Positions 48,601 through 61,570 of a DNA stretch of 64,000 bases are shown piece after piece (the first letter of the stretch is position 1; each line of letters opens with the position of its first letter). The translations under genes and the position numbers were made by a program. The notes under the pieces are model-generated. The model searched no databases and was not told the origin of the DNA. It was given only the letters and a program-made list of their open reading frames with translations. Location: NCBI GenBank assembly GCA_026874595.1, contig CM049320.1:20343714-20407713 (forward strand), written 5' to 3'. The DNA is from Sipunculus nudus. Lineage: Eukaryota > Annelida > Sipuncula > Golfingiida > Sipunculidae.

Positions 48601-51600
48601 AAGTAAGGATAGTATGACCAGTTTCTATAATTTGTTATATATTAATATGCAATATCATGAATCGATGTAATGGTGGGATCTTTGGTATAGAGAACCCCGT
48701 TGTCATATTTTATGCTACTTCAGTACAGTAATAATTCCGTGAGGGATGTCCTGCAGGTTTGAGTCTAGCCAGTTCCTGAAATTGCATTATTAAATGTATA
48801 ATTCAAAGGCAACGCACCAGCATGGTTACTTTTTCCGATACATTTGTCTCTTGAGGCGTGTCCATTTTAGTATTCATGCGTTGAACGAAAGACCACATAG
48901 TAATGAAAGGCGATAGATCAAAAACGGCCAGGATGTGTGACGTATGCCACTATATATATTTCTGGAAACGGAAAGTAAAGACACAATTTCCTAGGTCAAC
49001 GCGCTAGATGGTGTAGTCTGATAGTTTCTCGGTACAGATGCGGCTCCGAGATTGTCTGTGAACTGATAAGCTGGGGGACGATTTACCGGTGCATCGTATG
49101 TCAGAGTCTGCAGACCACTAACATAAATCTCACTTACGGACTTGCGAGTTGTGTTAACTGCAGCCAATGTATTTCTGCCAGGCATACAGACCAGCACATT
49201 TGATACGCTGATCATTGTGATTGGTACCGAATATTGTCGTGCGCGGTGGCATACTCGGGTGATAAGTGCTGAGTACATGCAAGGTTATATTGCAGTGATA
49301 TATTATGTCTGAATGATGTTACATAGAAGGCTGTGGGCCAACTGTCAGTGATTCAGAAACGCGAGTAATGCAAGAGCAGGGACTGTGTCAAGCCAGTGTT
49401 GATTTACGGCTAGAAGCTCTGGTGAGTCGTGTGCATACAGTGATAAGCCGTCACTTGCGCGGCGATCATGTGATCAGCGACCTTATTGCCAGGTGAATTT
49501 TCTGTGAGTTGTGCTTGATTCGTGTGTCAGAATGAATCATGACTGAGTGGAACGGTCTAATTATTGGACTGTAATGTTTATAATACCTTTTGTTGGAACG
49601 CCTCTCTAGATGGCGGATGTAATCATGATATTGCGGTTTCTTAACGATGTGTATATTACGTAAATGTCAACACTTGTTGTAATTTATCAATAAGCTATAT
49701 ATAAATATATAAATATATATATATATATACCACTCACTCTAATTATGGATCAACGTCACAGTTACACGTTCGCATGTTTAAAGGTGAACAGTATATTTTA
49801 GCTACTGATGCAGTGTTTGTGTAACCTACTCGGTACAGATGCAGTGTTTGTGTGATCAGTTCGGTACTGGTGCAGTGTTTGTGTGATCTGCTCGGTACTG
49901 ATGCAGTGTTTGTGTGATCTACTCGGGATGGATGTTGTGTTTGTGTGATCTACTCGGATTACCTGCGCCTACATTGTATTGTCCAGGTTCTCCAACTTTA
50001 TAGATGGTCAGAACAGGGAATGGAATACAAGGTCCCTCTGGATTATCCCTAAATTAACAGAAACACGAAGATGAATTATATAAGCATTATGAGCAATAGA
50101 ATATTTTCTTACGTAATACGCACGTGTATGTCCGTATATATGCAAGGTCTGTTGGCTATGTTCGTCTTGCTGTAAGCGTTTTGTTTCCAACTACTATAAA
50201 ATTATGTTTTAATTTGCTCCTGTATTCAACCAGGGGAGTACTTTTTAAAACAAAACGGGGACAAAGAAACAAAGTGTGACGAAAACCAGACCCACTCTGT
50301 CTATATGTTTCACTGTAGATAATTATGTCTTTTAAATAGAAGAAATATTAGTAAAACTGTCATCTTTACATATACATTTTTGTAGAGTAAAACAGATATT
50401 ATCTTGAATATGTATGAAAAAAATGTATCCTTTTGTAGACCTTACGGGGCAGATCAAATTTTAATTTCATTATGAAATCCCCCCCCCCACAACCATGCAC
50501 ACACTTTCCAAAAAAAATATTTGGTATTGACAATGGTTATAATAATAATGTGTATTATATATTATCAGTGACAAGTATTGATAACATCAAGACTCAGCCA
50601 ATTATCTTTCTCAAATTACAAATTTGCCCAAGAATTATATAATCCTCTTAATTGATTAATCAAATAATAAAAGAAGTGTTAACTGCTCGACTTATTTTCA
50701 AATATCATAGTTATAGATAATATGATGTATGTTGACCCATTATCAATCAACAAGACAGCACTGCCGGTATGACAAGGGAGCGTAAGACACTCCAGTCGTA
50801 TATTTAAACAATGAGAACCACAACCACAAACTTGGCAGTGACACCCGAGTAGCCGGAGTGCACTTAGTACGATTCGCCTGAAAGTTAACTGCCGAAAATG
50901 TTTTATTCTACTTTACTGTGGATATAACGTATTACCTGTAGTATTCATAAAGAAGCACATTGCCGTCTCTCCCTCTTTGGAAGTCCAGCACCATATCGGG
51001 TTGATATGGACCTCGCCACCACCGATATCCGATCCACTGTCCCAGTAGCTATAACAATAAATTTATTTGATGATCATTAAATAGCAAAAAGAAAAATATT
51101 AAAGCCATATACTATATTAGGTTATTATCTCTGTAAGCATTATTGTTTCGATGTGCAGATGAATTTATCATTTTATTTCATGCCATGGAGAATAGGTCAT
51201 TAATATTATTTTGGTTTGAAGCTTCCCGAGGCTTCATGGAGAGCTTCAGATCCAAATAGCCACTGCACAAACTGGAACTCAAGCTGATTTATATTTATAT
51301 TTAACCAAGGTCAGCACAGTGTAATCACTCTATAGAATAGCAATAATCCTCATTTACAAATCCGCACTTATCGTTATACATAAACATTTAACATTTTATG
51401 ATGCAGAGTTACTGAAAAATGGAGAGGACATACAAAATGTTAACTGCACACTATTTTGTAAGTATCTAAACACAGTAGCTTGGTGACATCAAATACGTTA
51501 CTTTGAGTAACGTTATATGAGTGTGTTTATATATGTCATGGTGAAAAAATGGGATTTATTACCATCACCATTATACAGGCAAAAATGTAAATGTCTTTAA

Positions 51601-54118
51601 AAAAATGACATGAACGGATCCAACACGATTTGGAATATATTTATGTTTCATGCTTTTTAAACATATTCAGAACTAAAACAAAATTTGTTCAATGGTGCTT
51701 TTACCTGTGTACCTACTATCACGTATTGTAGAGTATCAAAGTACCTTTTCTGAACTAAAAACCAATACATGTCATTATACTCGGATTTTGGTTTCGCAGT
51801 TCATCTGTGGAAGAAACACACTGAAGGTATCATACCGCTTTTTTATTCTTGGAAAAAATTAGACTCACAAACATTGAATATTCTATCCATTCGTTTGAAT
51901 ACCATGGATTATACAACATAATATAATATCAAATGTATACCAATAATTAGGAAGCGCAACACCAATTACCAAATTTTCGTTGAAGTTGGGGTCCAAAGGT
52001 ATTTCATTCATGTTGCAGCCGCCTAGACAAAAGAGAAAACAGTCTTTAACCATAAACCGTTCCTGATGATACGAATACAATTACAAATATGGAGAAACAC
52101 TAAAGACTAGTGGTTTGTCTGTAAAGTCTAAATACAAAACAAACTAGACCAGTTTAATAGCTAACACAACTGAAACAGTATTGTACTTGATAGAACCGTT
52201 CAATATAAGTTATGAGTTAGAAATGGAGGTCAACATTCCTTAAACAAACGGCACATATAGTCTTGTATACGTTTGTATTATATTATATATTTACTGTATC
52301 AAAAAAATGATACGAGGAAAGTTATCATTGAATGTTATATATGAAATGGTCCATCATGAATTCAAGCTTTCTTACTTAGGAATAACCTGGATAGTATATC
52401 CTAGAGCTAAAATAATTAATATAGCACTTTTCTGTCTGATGTTTTGTATTTCTGAATCCTTCCTATTGTTCCTGCTTTTCTTGGTTTACACAACCAAAAA
52501 CATTCAAACTGTAGTGCAAGTTTTGTTCACAAGATAACATCTTCACCTCTGTTTAAATTCAGGGATTAGTTCCACATTGTTTAAGGCATCACGGGTAAAG
52601 ATCAGTTTAATCTCTACACCATATATCGATTCAGAATATCCTATAATTCCACATATGATATGTGGAATAGGTCATGTATGTAATCAAGTTTCAACCTAAC
52701 ATGGGGCTCAAACATAGAAGATATTCTTCTCGATGTGACATCGGTTTGTACATCTAGAATCAATACAGGTATTGATTAGATATTCTTGGATATCATTGAG
52801 AAGATATCCGGGCGTGGGAGAACATTTCTTTCTTACATGATATTGTGCAGCCAGGATAACCTCATGGCACAGGCAAGACCTCACATCCAGACACATCCGT
52901 GTAATCTCGGCAATGTTTGAACGAACAGTTATTCTTAACTTCCTTACTTTTATACTCATATTTGCAGAGTCAGCAGTATATGGAGCCGATATCTAGGTTA
53001 TACTGCCACACGAACTCTGCATTGGACAAGTAATTATATCTGGGTCACCTTCCTTTGCATCTATTGCCTCAACAGATAATATTTCTCTTAAGCCAGAATT
53101 GTAACCCTGTTTCACAAACTATCACAGAAGAGAGCGGCGTTCAAATTTGGATGAGGGATTATTAGAAAAGGATTAAATAAAAAAACACTCAAATTATAAA
53201 CATGCCCCTTATACATATTCCTGAATAAAACCTAGAATTACTATAAAGATGACATAACTTCCCTAAAACAATCTACTAAATCTACTTATTTAAGACCTAT
53301 CACATATACATGGTCATAACAATGATATTAAAGGTACTGGTACGTGGAAACATCTTAGAAATATATTAGCGGGGCCCTCATCAATAAGAAGTGCCCCGTG
53401 TAGCATATCATGTGATGAGTGCCGTGAGTATTTCAGAACTATAGGTGATACATTAGCGTTACCTTTTCCCGTAAACCGTATGCGACCATGTTTGGTCATT
53501 GGACATTATAGAACATAGTTCCACATTGTTTCTTTTACTATATGAAAATATACAGACATAATTTGCTACCTTTTCCTGTAAAAATACACTTGCTGTCATA
53601 TATATGGTTCTCTCATTACTTGGAATTGCTGCTGATATTATTAGTCCTATGCTATTATTTCTACTCAACTAATCTTAAAACTAATTACTTTTCCGCTTGA
53701 CTGAAGAATGCATCTTATTACTCCAGTATACAAAAATATTTCTGGAGAGGTTTTAGTATTGTGTCACTGTGTCACCGCTGGGGTTCGAACCGGGAACCTA
53801 CAGCTTCGAGTCCAACGCCTTAACTACTAGGCTACGTCCTACCCTCCATGGTGTTTGAATACCATGCACTTTCCAGTGCAATGACTGAGAAATCACAACT
53901 GTCAAAGTCGACGGGAAAATACTTGTTCTGTTCCCTTATTGTTAAACATATGCATACATTGTTTCCCCCATTTATAATCATGAACCACTGAAGAAAGGTG
54001 GTACGGGATTATGAATACACTTGTATGACTAGTAATCATTCCAGGAGTTCTTACCGTCCGCCAAAATGTCCCAAAACAGGCAGCAGAACACCGCAAAAAT
54101 CATCATCTTTGAAGCCAT
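45638..54118 (-). CDS. Secreted lipocalin, six exons, 200 aa
   Basis: Exons in transcript order are 54118-54055, 52022-51970, 51048-50936, 50048-49963, 48030-47806 and 45699-45638. Junction phases are 1, 0, 2, 1 and 1, and all have GT/AG. Residues 1-21 form a signal peptide with a hydrophobic Phe/Cys/Leu core. Residues 34-44 hold the lipocalin motif N-F-x6-G-x-W with exact spacing. Strand-like segments follow, then Tyr143-Tyr144-Arg145, corresponding to the conserved Arg that packs under the barrel Trp. A C-terminal amphipathic helix covers about 151-167, and Cys182 can pair with Cys84. The tail is Gly/Lys-rich (KGKGKGG). Lipocalins are beta-barrel carriers of small hydrophobic ligands and are usually extracellular. 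The 200-residue length fits the apolipoprotein-D-like type. WIGYRWW after the motif is unusually Trp-rich. The exons were assembled by hand and transcript support is needed; the ligand is unknown. Confidence 0.85.
46356..46577 (+). CDS. Small ORF, possible secreted Cys-containing peptide (73 aa)
   Basis: Starting at the internal Met at 46356, the frame gives a Lys then a strongly hydrophobic stretch (LLVIAVFLILLG), like a signal peptide. A region with five Cys follows, and the stop is at 46575-46577. It lies in the last intron of the lipocalin gene on the opposite strand. The odd Cys number and absence of family similarity make chance likely. Confidence 0.2.
   Translation: MKLLVIAVFLILLGHNYFTNTPSFIAKTNIEYVVAQKCKREPPAVCGSLANWYCRCLLATAAACAVITNGLYL
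47806..48030 (-). CDS. Lipocalin exon 5
   Basis: 225 nt from the acceptor tttacaataag to GGA C|GTAAGT. Encodes the last strands (NNYFIFFLC), the conserved Arg145 and the C-terminal helix. Confidence 0.87.
49963..50048 (-). CDS. Lipocalin exon 4
   Basis: 86 nt, acceptor gttaatttag, donor GTAATC in phase 1. Encodes Cys84 and strands typical of the barrel middle (TIYKVGEPGQYNVG). Confidence 0.8.
50936..51048 (-). CDS. Lipocalin exon 3
   Basis: Acceptor tgttatag, donor AG|GTAATA in phase 2. It starts LLGQW, completing the N-F-x6-G-x-W motif across the junction, and continues with Trp- and Tyr-rich strands. Confidence 0.82.
51970..52022 (-). CDS. Lipocalin exon 2
   Basis: Follows ttttgtctag and ends TTG|GTAATT in phase 0. 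It carries the N-F half of the lipocalin signature. A GTATAC donor further on is possible but breaks the motif spacing. Confidence 0.78.
53765..53845 (-). mobile_element. tRNA-like SINE head (minus strand)
   Basis: The minus strand shows a D-arm-like segment (tagcctagtagttaaggc) and a B box ggttcgaacc (53791-53782). The acceptor arm does not pair, so it is a SINE head or tRNA relic rather than a functional tRNA. Confidence 0.55.
54055..54118 (-). CDS. Lipocalin exon 1 (signal peptide)
   Basis: ATG at 54118. The 21 residues have a hydrophobic core and end GAC G|GTAAGA, phase 1. Longer ORFs on the opposite strand here are shadows. Confidence 0.78.
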
Positions 54119-55944
54119 TGTGCGTTGTGGTACGTCGAACTGCTCAAACCGAACTGGTAAAGTGCGCCAGACACCAAACCCATTTACACGAGCCTGCTGG
54201 AAAAACCAAAGAAAGGTTCATGCGTCAGTTGATGCAAATGCGCAACATTCTATAGCGATCATTCATGTTTACATAGTGGTTAGCCCTTTACCTTGACGAG
54301 TCCTCCAATTAGCTACAAATACACTTCATTCTGAGGCCATTCAACTTGTGTTGGTGTTTTATCCATCCACCAGTCAAGGTCAGTGCAAGACAAAAGGATT
54401 TTTTTTCTTGAAGAAGAGTTTAATTAATCATGGCTCTAATATTTCAGTTAACTAATATTTTTGATAGCATTGGTAATATAATTGTTATTATCGCATATAT
54501 ATTATAAATTATGCTTTTATGTTATACTTATATTATATATAATAGAACTTGTCTAAAATATTTCCTCATATCAATACGGTGCAGTCAACAAATCTGCTGT
54601 TTGTCTATTTGCAAACAGCGGTAAACTCGTGAGCAGAACATGGATATATAAAAACACCCAAGCATCACGATGATAACTTTTATGAAATGACGAGAGTTGT
54701 TCATCATGTCAGGTTTTATAAAACACTGCAATCCTGGAATACCATTGTCAGGGACAAACATAGCCCCTATCATTTTCGCTCCATTGTGCCACTTAGAGAA
54801 CCCTAAGAGATTATTTTCCCATGGATAATAATAATATTTTTGGGTAATGCTTCTGTTGATGTTCCCAACAAAAACGTTAAATCCAACGCATTACAGAGGA
54901 AAACATCAATGAAAAACTCTAGCTCCGGAGAGCCAAAGTGGACTTACTTACAGTGATGAAGAGTGATCACATTCAAACCATTACCGATCAACCCATCACT
55001 TCTAGGCAACGAATGAGCTGGCAATATGGTCATCTCCAACGGTAGTTTTCAAGTCAATCCATACACACAAACCTTAAAACCAGCTTTAATCAATTCATCT
55101 TTACTCTGAATGATCTTTGCAGTAATATATTTGAGGAAATCATGGGCCCAATTGTGATAAAACATCCAAGGTTAACCGGGGATACATATATTTATAAATT
55201 CATATTCCAGTTATGATGGCTGAGGTAATGTTGCTACATGACTGATATTTGACCATTAATTTTACGAAACCAAATAGAATGCTACGAATATTCGGACAAA
55301 TGGTTCACATTTTGTATGATATATCAAACAAACTGCAGTATGCGTGATATCTCCATCTTCAACCGCAGCGATGAGAGCAAAACCCGGTACGGTGCATAAA
55401 CATAATGATATTTATTGCGCGAGTGTTGTGTCAGACATGAGAGGCGTCGCCTGGTACTTTAACATTAATCAGAAACGTATTGACTCGATTCAGGAAAACA
55501 GAATCTGGCCAAAGGACTAACCTTCACCGTGATCTGTCAGAGATGATATTCGGGTTTGCCAAGCTGTAATATGACTCAGCTCTAGGCGGCGGCTGAGTAA
55601 TGTGAGCGGTTTGGCAGTATTTACGTACATATATATATATTAATTATATACCTGTATTAGTTATGGCCCAGTGTATTGTTAAGCATGTAGTAAGTTTTGC
55701 ATATCATGTCAAACATGGCACAGCTTTCGCAGCTGAGCGTGTCTTGATTTACATCTTGAGTTAATTATTCCCCGACTCACAGCCTCCATGTTGGGCGTTC
55801 TATCAGCTGTTATAATGTAAATCGTCCCCTCGTGACTGGCAAACTTTCAGACAAGCAATGCTAATATAGAGGAAAACACATGATTTAAATGTCGGACACG
55901 TTAGAACAACACGATTAATATATATATATATATTTTCTCCAGAG

Positions 55945-56001
<57 letters not shown>

Positions 56002-56570
56002 AGTGTTAGTGTGTGTGTGTGTGTGTGTTATATCAAGACTGTAACTAACGATTTCACAATATCCAAGGAACTTTCAGGGAATCACTGTTTCATGTAGGGA
56101 AAGAATAAGAAATGAAATAAAAATAAATCACTAAAATGTCTGGGCATTTCATGAAATCCCTTGTTATTTCGGGAAATCCCTGAATGCGATTGGTATTTAG
56201 GCCCACTCTAGAAGTTAGGCTTCTTTAGTGAAAGATTGTACTTTATATACAAGTGTAAGTTTTTTTTCACTTGTTATATACCCATATTTTTTAATGAAAG
56301 ACAACATGGAAGGTTTTAAAATAAACTATTCATAGCGCTTACTGATTAAGAACAACATGACCATATAAAACCCACCATAATCATTTTGTACAACAAAATC
56401 ACTATGACAAAATAAAAATGCAATGGAAAGGTCTAATGTCTCAATTCAACACATACATAACAGCACACGATATCAGTAAGCATTAATCTATGTTCAGCAC
56501 AGATAATGGTCATAACAGGACTGATTTGGTCAAACAGTATCATGGCTAATTCTTATTTTTAACAAGTTAG
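54119..56570. other. Intergenic region upstream of the lipocalin gene
   Basis: Should hold the lipocalin promoter just above 54118; no clear TATA box stands out. Contains (TA)n then (GT)n at about 55918-56030. No other gene seen. Confidence 0.5.
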
Positions 56571-57661
56571 ACTACTGTGGCCGGTGTCTGACATTGTTTC
56601 TTGCATTTGCTGCAGGCACAACGGGGGGAAAAACCCTCGACCTTCAGTAGTCTTGAGAGCTTGAGGTAGCGTAGTTGTACATTCTGTATTCACATCAGAT
56701 TCTACCACGAGTGGACGGATGTCAAAATGGGTCCTGGAATAATTTGTGCGCAGAATCCCAGGTTTCACTGCAATTCTGTACTTGTCATGGCAGTTGGGAG
56801 TGATGGTGGCTTGTTAATGGTTGGCTGGTAGCCTAATATGATGGTTCCTTGGTTTTTTTTCGGATAGCTATGTTGTACTTTTGGCAGTAGAGGGTGTGGG
56901 TGCCTTGATATTGACAGGTTGTGGTTGGCTGGTAGCCTCAGAGGATGGTTCCGTGGTGACTGGGGTTGTGTGGCTGGTTGTCTGCGCGTGGTGAAGATGA
57001 GCTGGTGGCAGGGAGTAGTGGCTCACTCCTGTCAACAGATGATGGCTCATCATATGCTGTAAATTCTGAGCCATTGTCACTCTGAAGCATGGATTGGGGC
57101 ACCATAGAGGAGTATGATATCCAATATCGGATGGCAACTTCAGCAGCTCTCTTTGAAGACAGAGGCCTCAGGTGGCACTAGTAAACGTTGATCCATTTCA
57201 ACTTCTTTCGTAGGGATAACTGCATGTCGACACTATCCACTTGACCACGAAAATAGAACGCACTGGACAGAATAATTTTTACAACAACGCACTTAGTCTT
57301 AGAGCAAGAGTTCAACAGAATCTGTGTGATATTGGCATACCTTCGACCAAGATGTTTTAACATCCTGTCACGAATGCCACATCTAGTTGCACTATTAGCT
57401 TAACTGATGAAATCATACGTGACATCTCAGGTTGCGTAGAAGAGTGGATGATCCTCCGGTGACTTCCCCTTCTTGACAAGCTTCTCCACATCACAACACA
57501 GAAGTAATTTTGTAGGATGTAGTGCTGAAGACTTGGCCGTGACAACGCAACTCGGTAGGTATTTACATTTGGCTTGTAAGCCTAATTTGCGTCGTAATAC
57601 AAACCACATCGAGGAATATGTCGCAATGGTCTTCAATCATGTGGCATTTACATCGTGTTAA
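56571..57661 (-). pseudogene. Decayed KRBA2-type integrase transposon ORF
   Basis: Reading the minus strand across several frames gives ordered fragments of one protein. First comes a CDVEKLVKK segment, then a GRRYANIT segment, FRGQVDSVDMQ, and an integrase-core block with HLRPLSSKRAAEVA and LQSDNGSEFT. A cysteine-rich end (RCACSKCKKQCQT) follows at about 56630-56580. The order and motifs fit the KRBA2/SCAND3-like integrase proteins of DNA or Ty3-related elements. At least four frame changes and stops show it is dead. The D-x-G-S-E-F block holds the second catalytic Asp of the DDE triad; the first is RGQVDS, and I do not find the Glu region. Terminal repeats were not identified. Confidence 0.75.
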
Positions 57662-58554
57662 AGTGCGTTCCTCGCTGAAGGATGTAATCGCACTGTGACA
57701 GCGATTACGCTGGTCGTAGAAGGAAGGCTGAAATGGTGTTACTGGTTTTGTGAATTTGGGCTAAAATTTCAGATGCTCTTTTCAGATCTGGATTGATTAG
57801 GTAGTATACCTCCTTTTGAATGAAATATTTTGCACATCGGAAATACACACAAACAATACTTTTTAAATTCTGTCTCAAAATTCAGCTGTGCCACTCCACA
57901 TCAAATAATGAATTGATTTAAAAAGATTAGTGCAGCTGAATTTGTATGGTGAAGGTGGTGCTAAATAGATTAATCATAACAGTTTCTGGGCTGTTGTAAT
58001 TGATCGCGTGCTAGGGATTGATGAGATTTTAAAAACAAAATTAAGCTGTCATCAGGACCAAAAATATAGACAGTTAAAGCAAATCGGGCGTTATAAGAGA
58101 GATGGCAGTGTTAAATTTAACTGGAAGTGAATCCCGCAGGTAAGATCAGCTTCCAGACAGACACAACTAGTCGCCTTACCCCGGTAGTAGTTAACGTTAT
58201 TATCATTTTAAGTATACAATTATGAAAATCGAGAACGTTCATGCACGGGCAGGCATGAAACAATAGCTGCCACAGCGAGGTGAGGGTATTACTGGACATG
58301 TCAGGTTATTCTTGAATGATATGTTGTCATATTTCATGATCTGATTTTAATTTATGAATTCGTCTCTCATTTATTAATATATACGTTCTACAGGCAGATT
58401 CCTTGTTCTTTTCCAATCATTACTGAGTGAAACTGTGACTGCTCCACAGCTCTCCAAACCATAGGGGCTTACAGCTTACTATATAACCAGTTGTCTCCAA
58501 GGAACCCAGGTTAAGAATAACAGTATGCTCCATTTCTACCACAGTTGGGTCTAA

Positions 58555-58715
58555 AAGTATTTATACTCGAAATACTCATGAGTACTATTTAGAGCACTCA
58601 GTGCTCGTTCACGAGTACTCTCTTCAAAATGTCCTATGTACTCGTACTACTACTCGAGTACTATGAAAGTAATCATAAAATGAGGGTCCCTTAATGAATA
58701 CTTTTGAGTACTTCA
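58555..58715. repeat. Degenerate GAGTAC-rich repeat
   Basis: Dense ACTCG/GAGTAC motifs, such as ctcatgagtac, cacgagtactc and ctcgagtac. It looks like a second hexamer-type array, distinct from GAGTCC but similar in style. Confidence 0.55.
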
Positions 58716-59220
58716 GTATATTTACATTAATAATATTATATATTTATACACAAATGATACACCAACCACCAATCCATGTATCCATCCATGCATACATACT
58801 TTCATTCATACATACATACATACCTATACAATATTGGTAGTACCATGCAAGACTGGTGCTATCAACATAACCTCAAGCTTAAGGAAACGTATGACGGTAT
58901 CCCCTCTATCGTTAACATTTTGTGGGGGAAAAAATCAAACACTCTAATGTCATGCACATAGCATTGATACAAGATTGGTAAAAAGTAGCAGATCACTTAG
59001 TTGCTCAACACTAAAATGCTGAGAAGTGCGAACCAATCACTAAATTGGCTAATGCCCATTACAAGATCTTAAGAATTCCTGCTGGTGTTCTATATATAGA
59101 TGCCCTCTCCCATATCAGCTTTGTTACGTGTGACATAATGTGTAAGACTCCTCGTTCACTCAGTCTCACCCATAGTCAGTGGCCCTAGTTGTACTCTTGT
59201 CTATCACAACGTCTCTCTCT

Positions 59221-59235
59221 GTCTCTTTAACTTTA

Positions 59236-59276
<41 letters not shown>
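59221..59276. repeat. (TA)n microsatellite
   Basis: TA dinucleotide run at 59239-59276 after a (TC)n stretch. Confidence 0.85.
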
Positions 59277-59281
<5 letters not shown>

Positions 59282-59384
59282 CAAAATATGTGTATAATAT
59301 GCTATTTGTCCCACTAGACTATATGCAAACTTTCTGAGCGAAAAGTATCTCGACAAGTGGACTGGTTTACTATCTCCATTTCCC

Positions 59385-59660
59385 CTGTTTTACACGTTGT
59401 TATGGTTCTGTGTGTGAGTAAACACAGTTCACGTGTGTCTGTTTACCACATCAAGACTGCGTGACCAGAGGTCCGATCTTGCTCAAGCGCGATAAGTACC
59501 CAACAAGGAGGAGAAACAGTAAAGAAGACACAGAAGAAACACCGGATGGAAGCTCGGAAACTCTTTATTTGTGAAGTTGCCCGTACGGCTACAAGGTGGG
59601 CATGCGTGGCCATGATCGCGTCCGGTTCAAGCTTTTTTACCAATTGTGTACAGGGGTGAG
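59385..59660. repeat. Dispersed repeat, copy B
   Basis: Homologous in order to 19560-19860 (see its blocks). Differences and indels between them indicate an old repeat family, perhaps a non-autonomous transposon. Confidence 0.65.
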
Positions 59661-60499
59661 CAAACGATTTTGGAACTCTATATATATGTAGATTCGATGA
59701 TGCTTAAGGAGACAGCGACACATTTTATGTATAATTAACATGCCTGGTTTGTGACTAGGTCCCTTTGAGTGAATATGTGTTAAAGTGATTAATAGATCTT
59801 TTTCTCCACCCTAGCTGCATCTGTTGGCGACAACTACCACTGACAGTTCAGATGCGTTACATATACAAAATGAGACTAATTGCTATATTTCAAATGATGA
59901 AAGTCAAAGACTCCTGTCTTCTCATTAGAGTTAGGGTTCTGTCTGTGTCTGTGACATGTCTCTACGTTCATACAATAAAACCCTCAATGCTGGATCAAAG
60001 AGACCGAACCCTCCGTTGCATGTAGGGCACGAGCTCATAGAAAATATCTGTTGACAATATACATTGATTAATGGGCATATTTGGATTATAAATTGCAACA
60101 GAACTGTACTGTATTTTGACTACGTTTTACTTTTATTTTAATGTGTTGGACCTTGTACTAGTATCAGTCATGACATGAACGCCCGATTATTGTTTGATTA
60201 AATGGATACAAACCAGGAGGGAAACATTTGATTTGTTTGTTGATATTATTGATATTCCCTCTCATTTGCCTGTAAGGGTACGTTCAATGTCCGTTAACCA
60301 TTTTTTTGGAGGTGTCACCTAGGCAATCAAAAACGTTGTAAAGGTCATATATTGCATCAATTGATCCTCAAGCATTGTAAAGCATGAAGATACTGGAGCA
60401 TGTACCTTCAATTTAAAAAAATGAGAAAAATCATTTAAATGTGATTTTCATTCCTCACTCGTACCTGTGTACAGCTTAGATGCGGGCTAAATGTGACGT

Positions 60500-60660
60500 A
60501 CAAAGGCGGGGGGGGGGGGGGGGGGGACGCATTTGCACTAAAACTTCAGAGTGCTGTTTAGGTACTGGGTAGTTGGTGTCTTTCTATTTGTGGTGCGGGG
60601 TCACAATCTGCGGGACACTGCTGATTGCGAGTACAATCCGGGGGGGGGGGGGGAGGGATA
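60500..60660. repeat. Two poly-G tracts about 130 bp apart
   Basis: G runs at about 60509-60526 and 60641-60656 in otherwise non-coding DNA. Confidence 0.8.
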
Positions 60661-61518
60661 ATGCCGGCTGAAAGCTGACTGTGAACTGCAAATGCTATCC
60701 TAGCAGGGCCCTTTCTATATATATACTAGTATGTTTGTATCCTTATAATCAGGATCTGTGTCTTGCCGCGGTTCGCCAACCAGGGCTCATTCACGACCTT
60801 GTATGCTGAACCCACCTACAATGACACTTAAGACTCAATTGCCTTTTAACCTTTGAGACAGAATACACGATAGACAGTGACACTACGCCATCCATAACGA
60901 ATGGTATGTTATATATATATATATATATATATAATAAACTGCTCCATACCATAAGTGATCTCTGTTTACCCAGGGATATTGAAGCCGTATGTTAATAGTA
61001 AGCAAGGAGTTCGATTCCCTATTGTTATGAACTGATGTTTCTGTGTCCACAAACGCCTAAATTGCTATTAGTGTAGATTTCGGTTAAATGTTGTACTTTT
61101 CTGTATAATTTCCTTGTATAACTATTACTTATCTGACAGTTCCTTAGCGTTTTTTGCACTATATGGTCCATCTCTTTATCATTTATTTAATATTTCAGAT
61201 AGGCAGGCTAGAAGCCCCCCTTGTCAGACCCGACAGCCATGGCACATCGGTTTCAGGCTAATTTGCAGTACATGAGTCATTGGCTAACTATTGTTACGTC
61301 AGCGGTGTCACCAATTTGAAGACTCCAGTAGTAAACCTATCAACCAAATCAGAAGGCCTATATCAAATATTAAGTAAAAAAAAATGAGATAGACCATATA
61401 TTGTGAAAAACGCTAGGAAATGTCAGATAAGTAATAGTTATAAGGAAATGTCCCAGAAAAGTAACAAATTTAACCGAAATCTACATTATGAGCAATTCAA
61501 GCGCCTGTGCTGTGTTCT

Positions 61519-61570
<52 letters not shown>

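Noticed and set aside
48991-49278. 95-codon minus-strand ORF inside the lipocalin gene
   Set aside because: It lies between exons 4 and 5 but is not needed for any lipocalin element, and its inclusion would interrupt the fold. No domain or signal was recognised, so it is left out.
53765-53845. Possible functional tRNA gene
   Set aside because: A and B boxes are present but the acceptor stem does not pair, so a SINE head or relic is more likely.
54055-54280. Plus-strand RFMRQLMQMRN segment as a possible gene end
   Set aside because: No start, splice support or domain, and it overlaps the better-supported lipocalin exon 1 region.
53998-54296. Two overlapping plus-strand ORFs
   Set aside because: They are antisense to lipocalin exon 1 and its leader, with no recognisable product.
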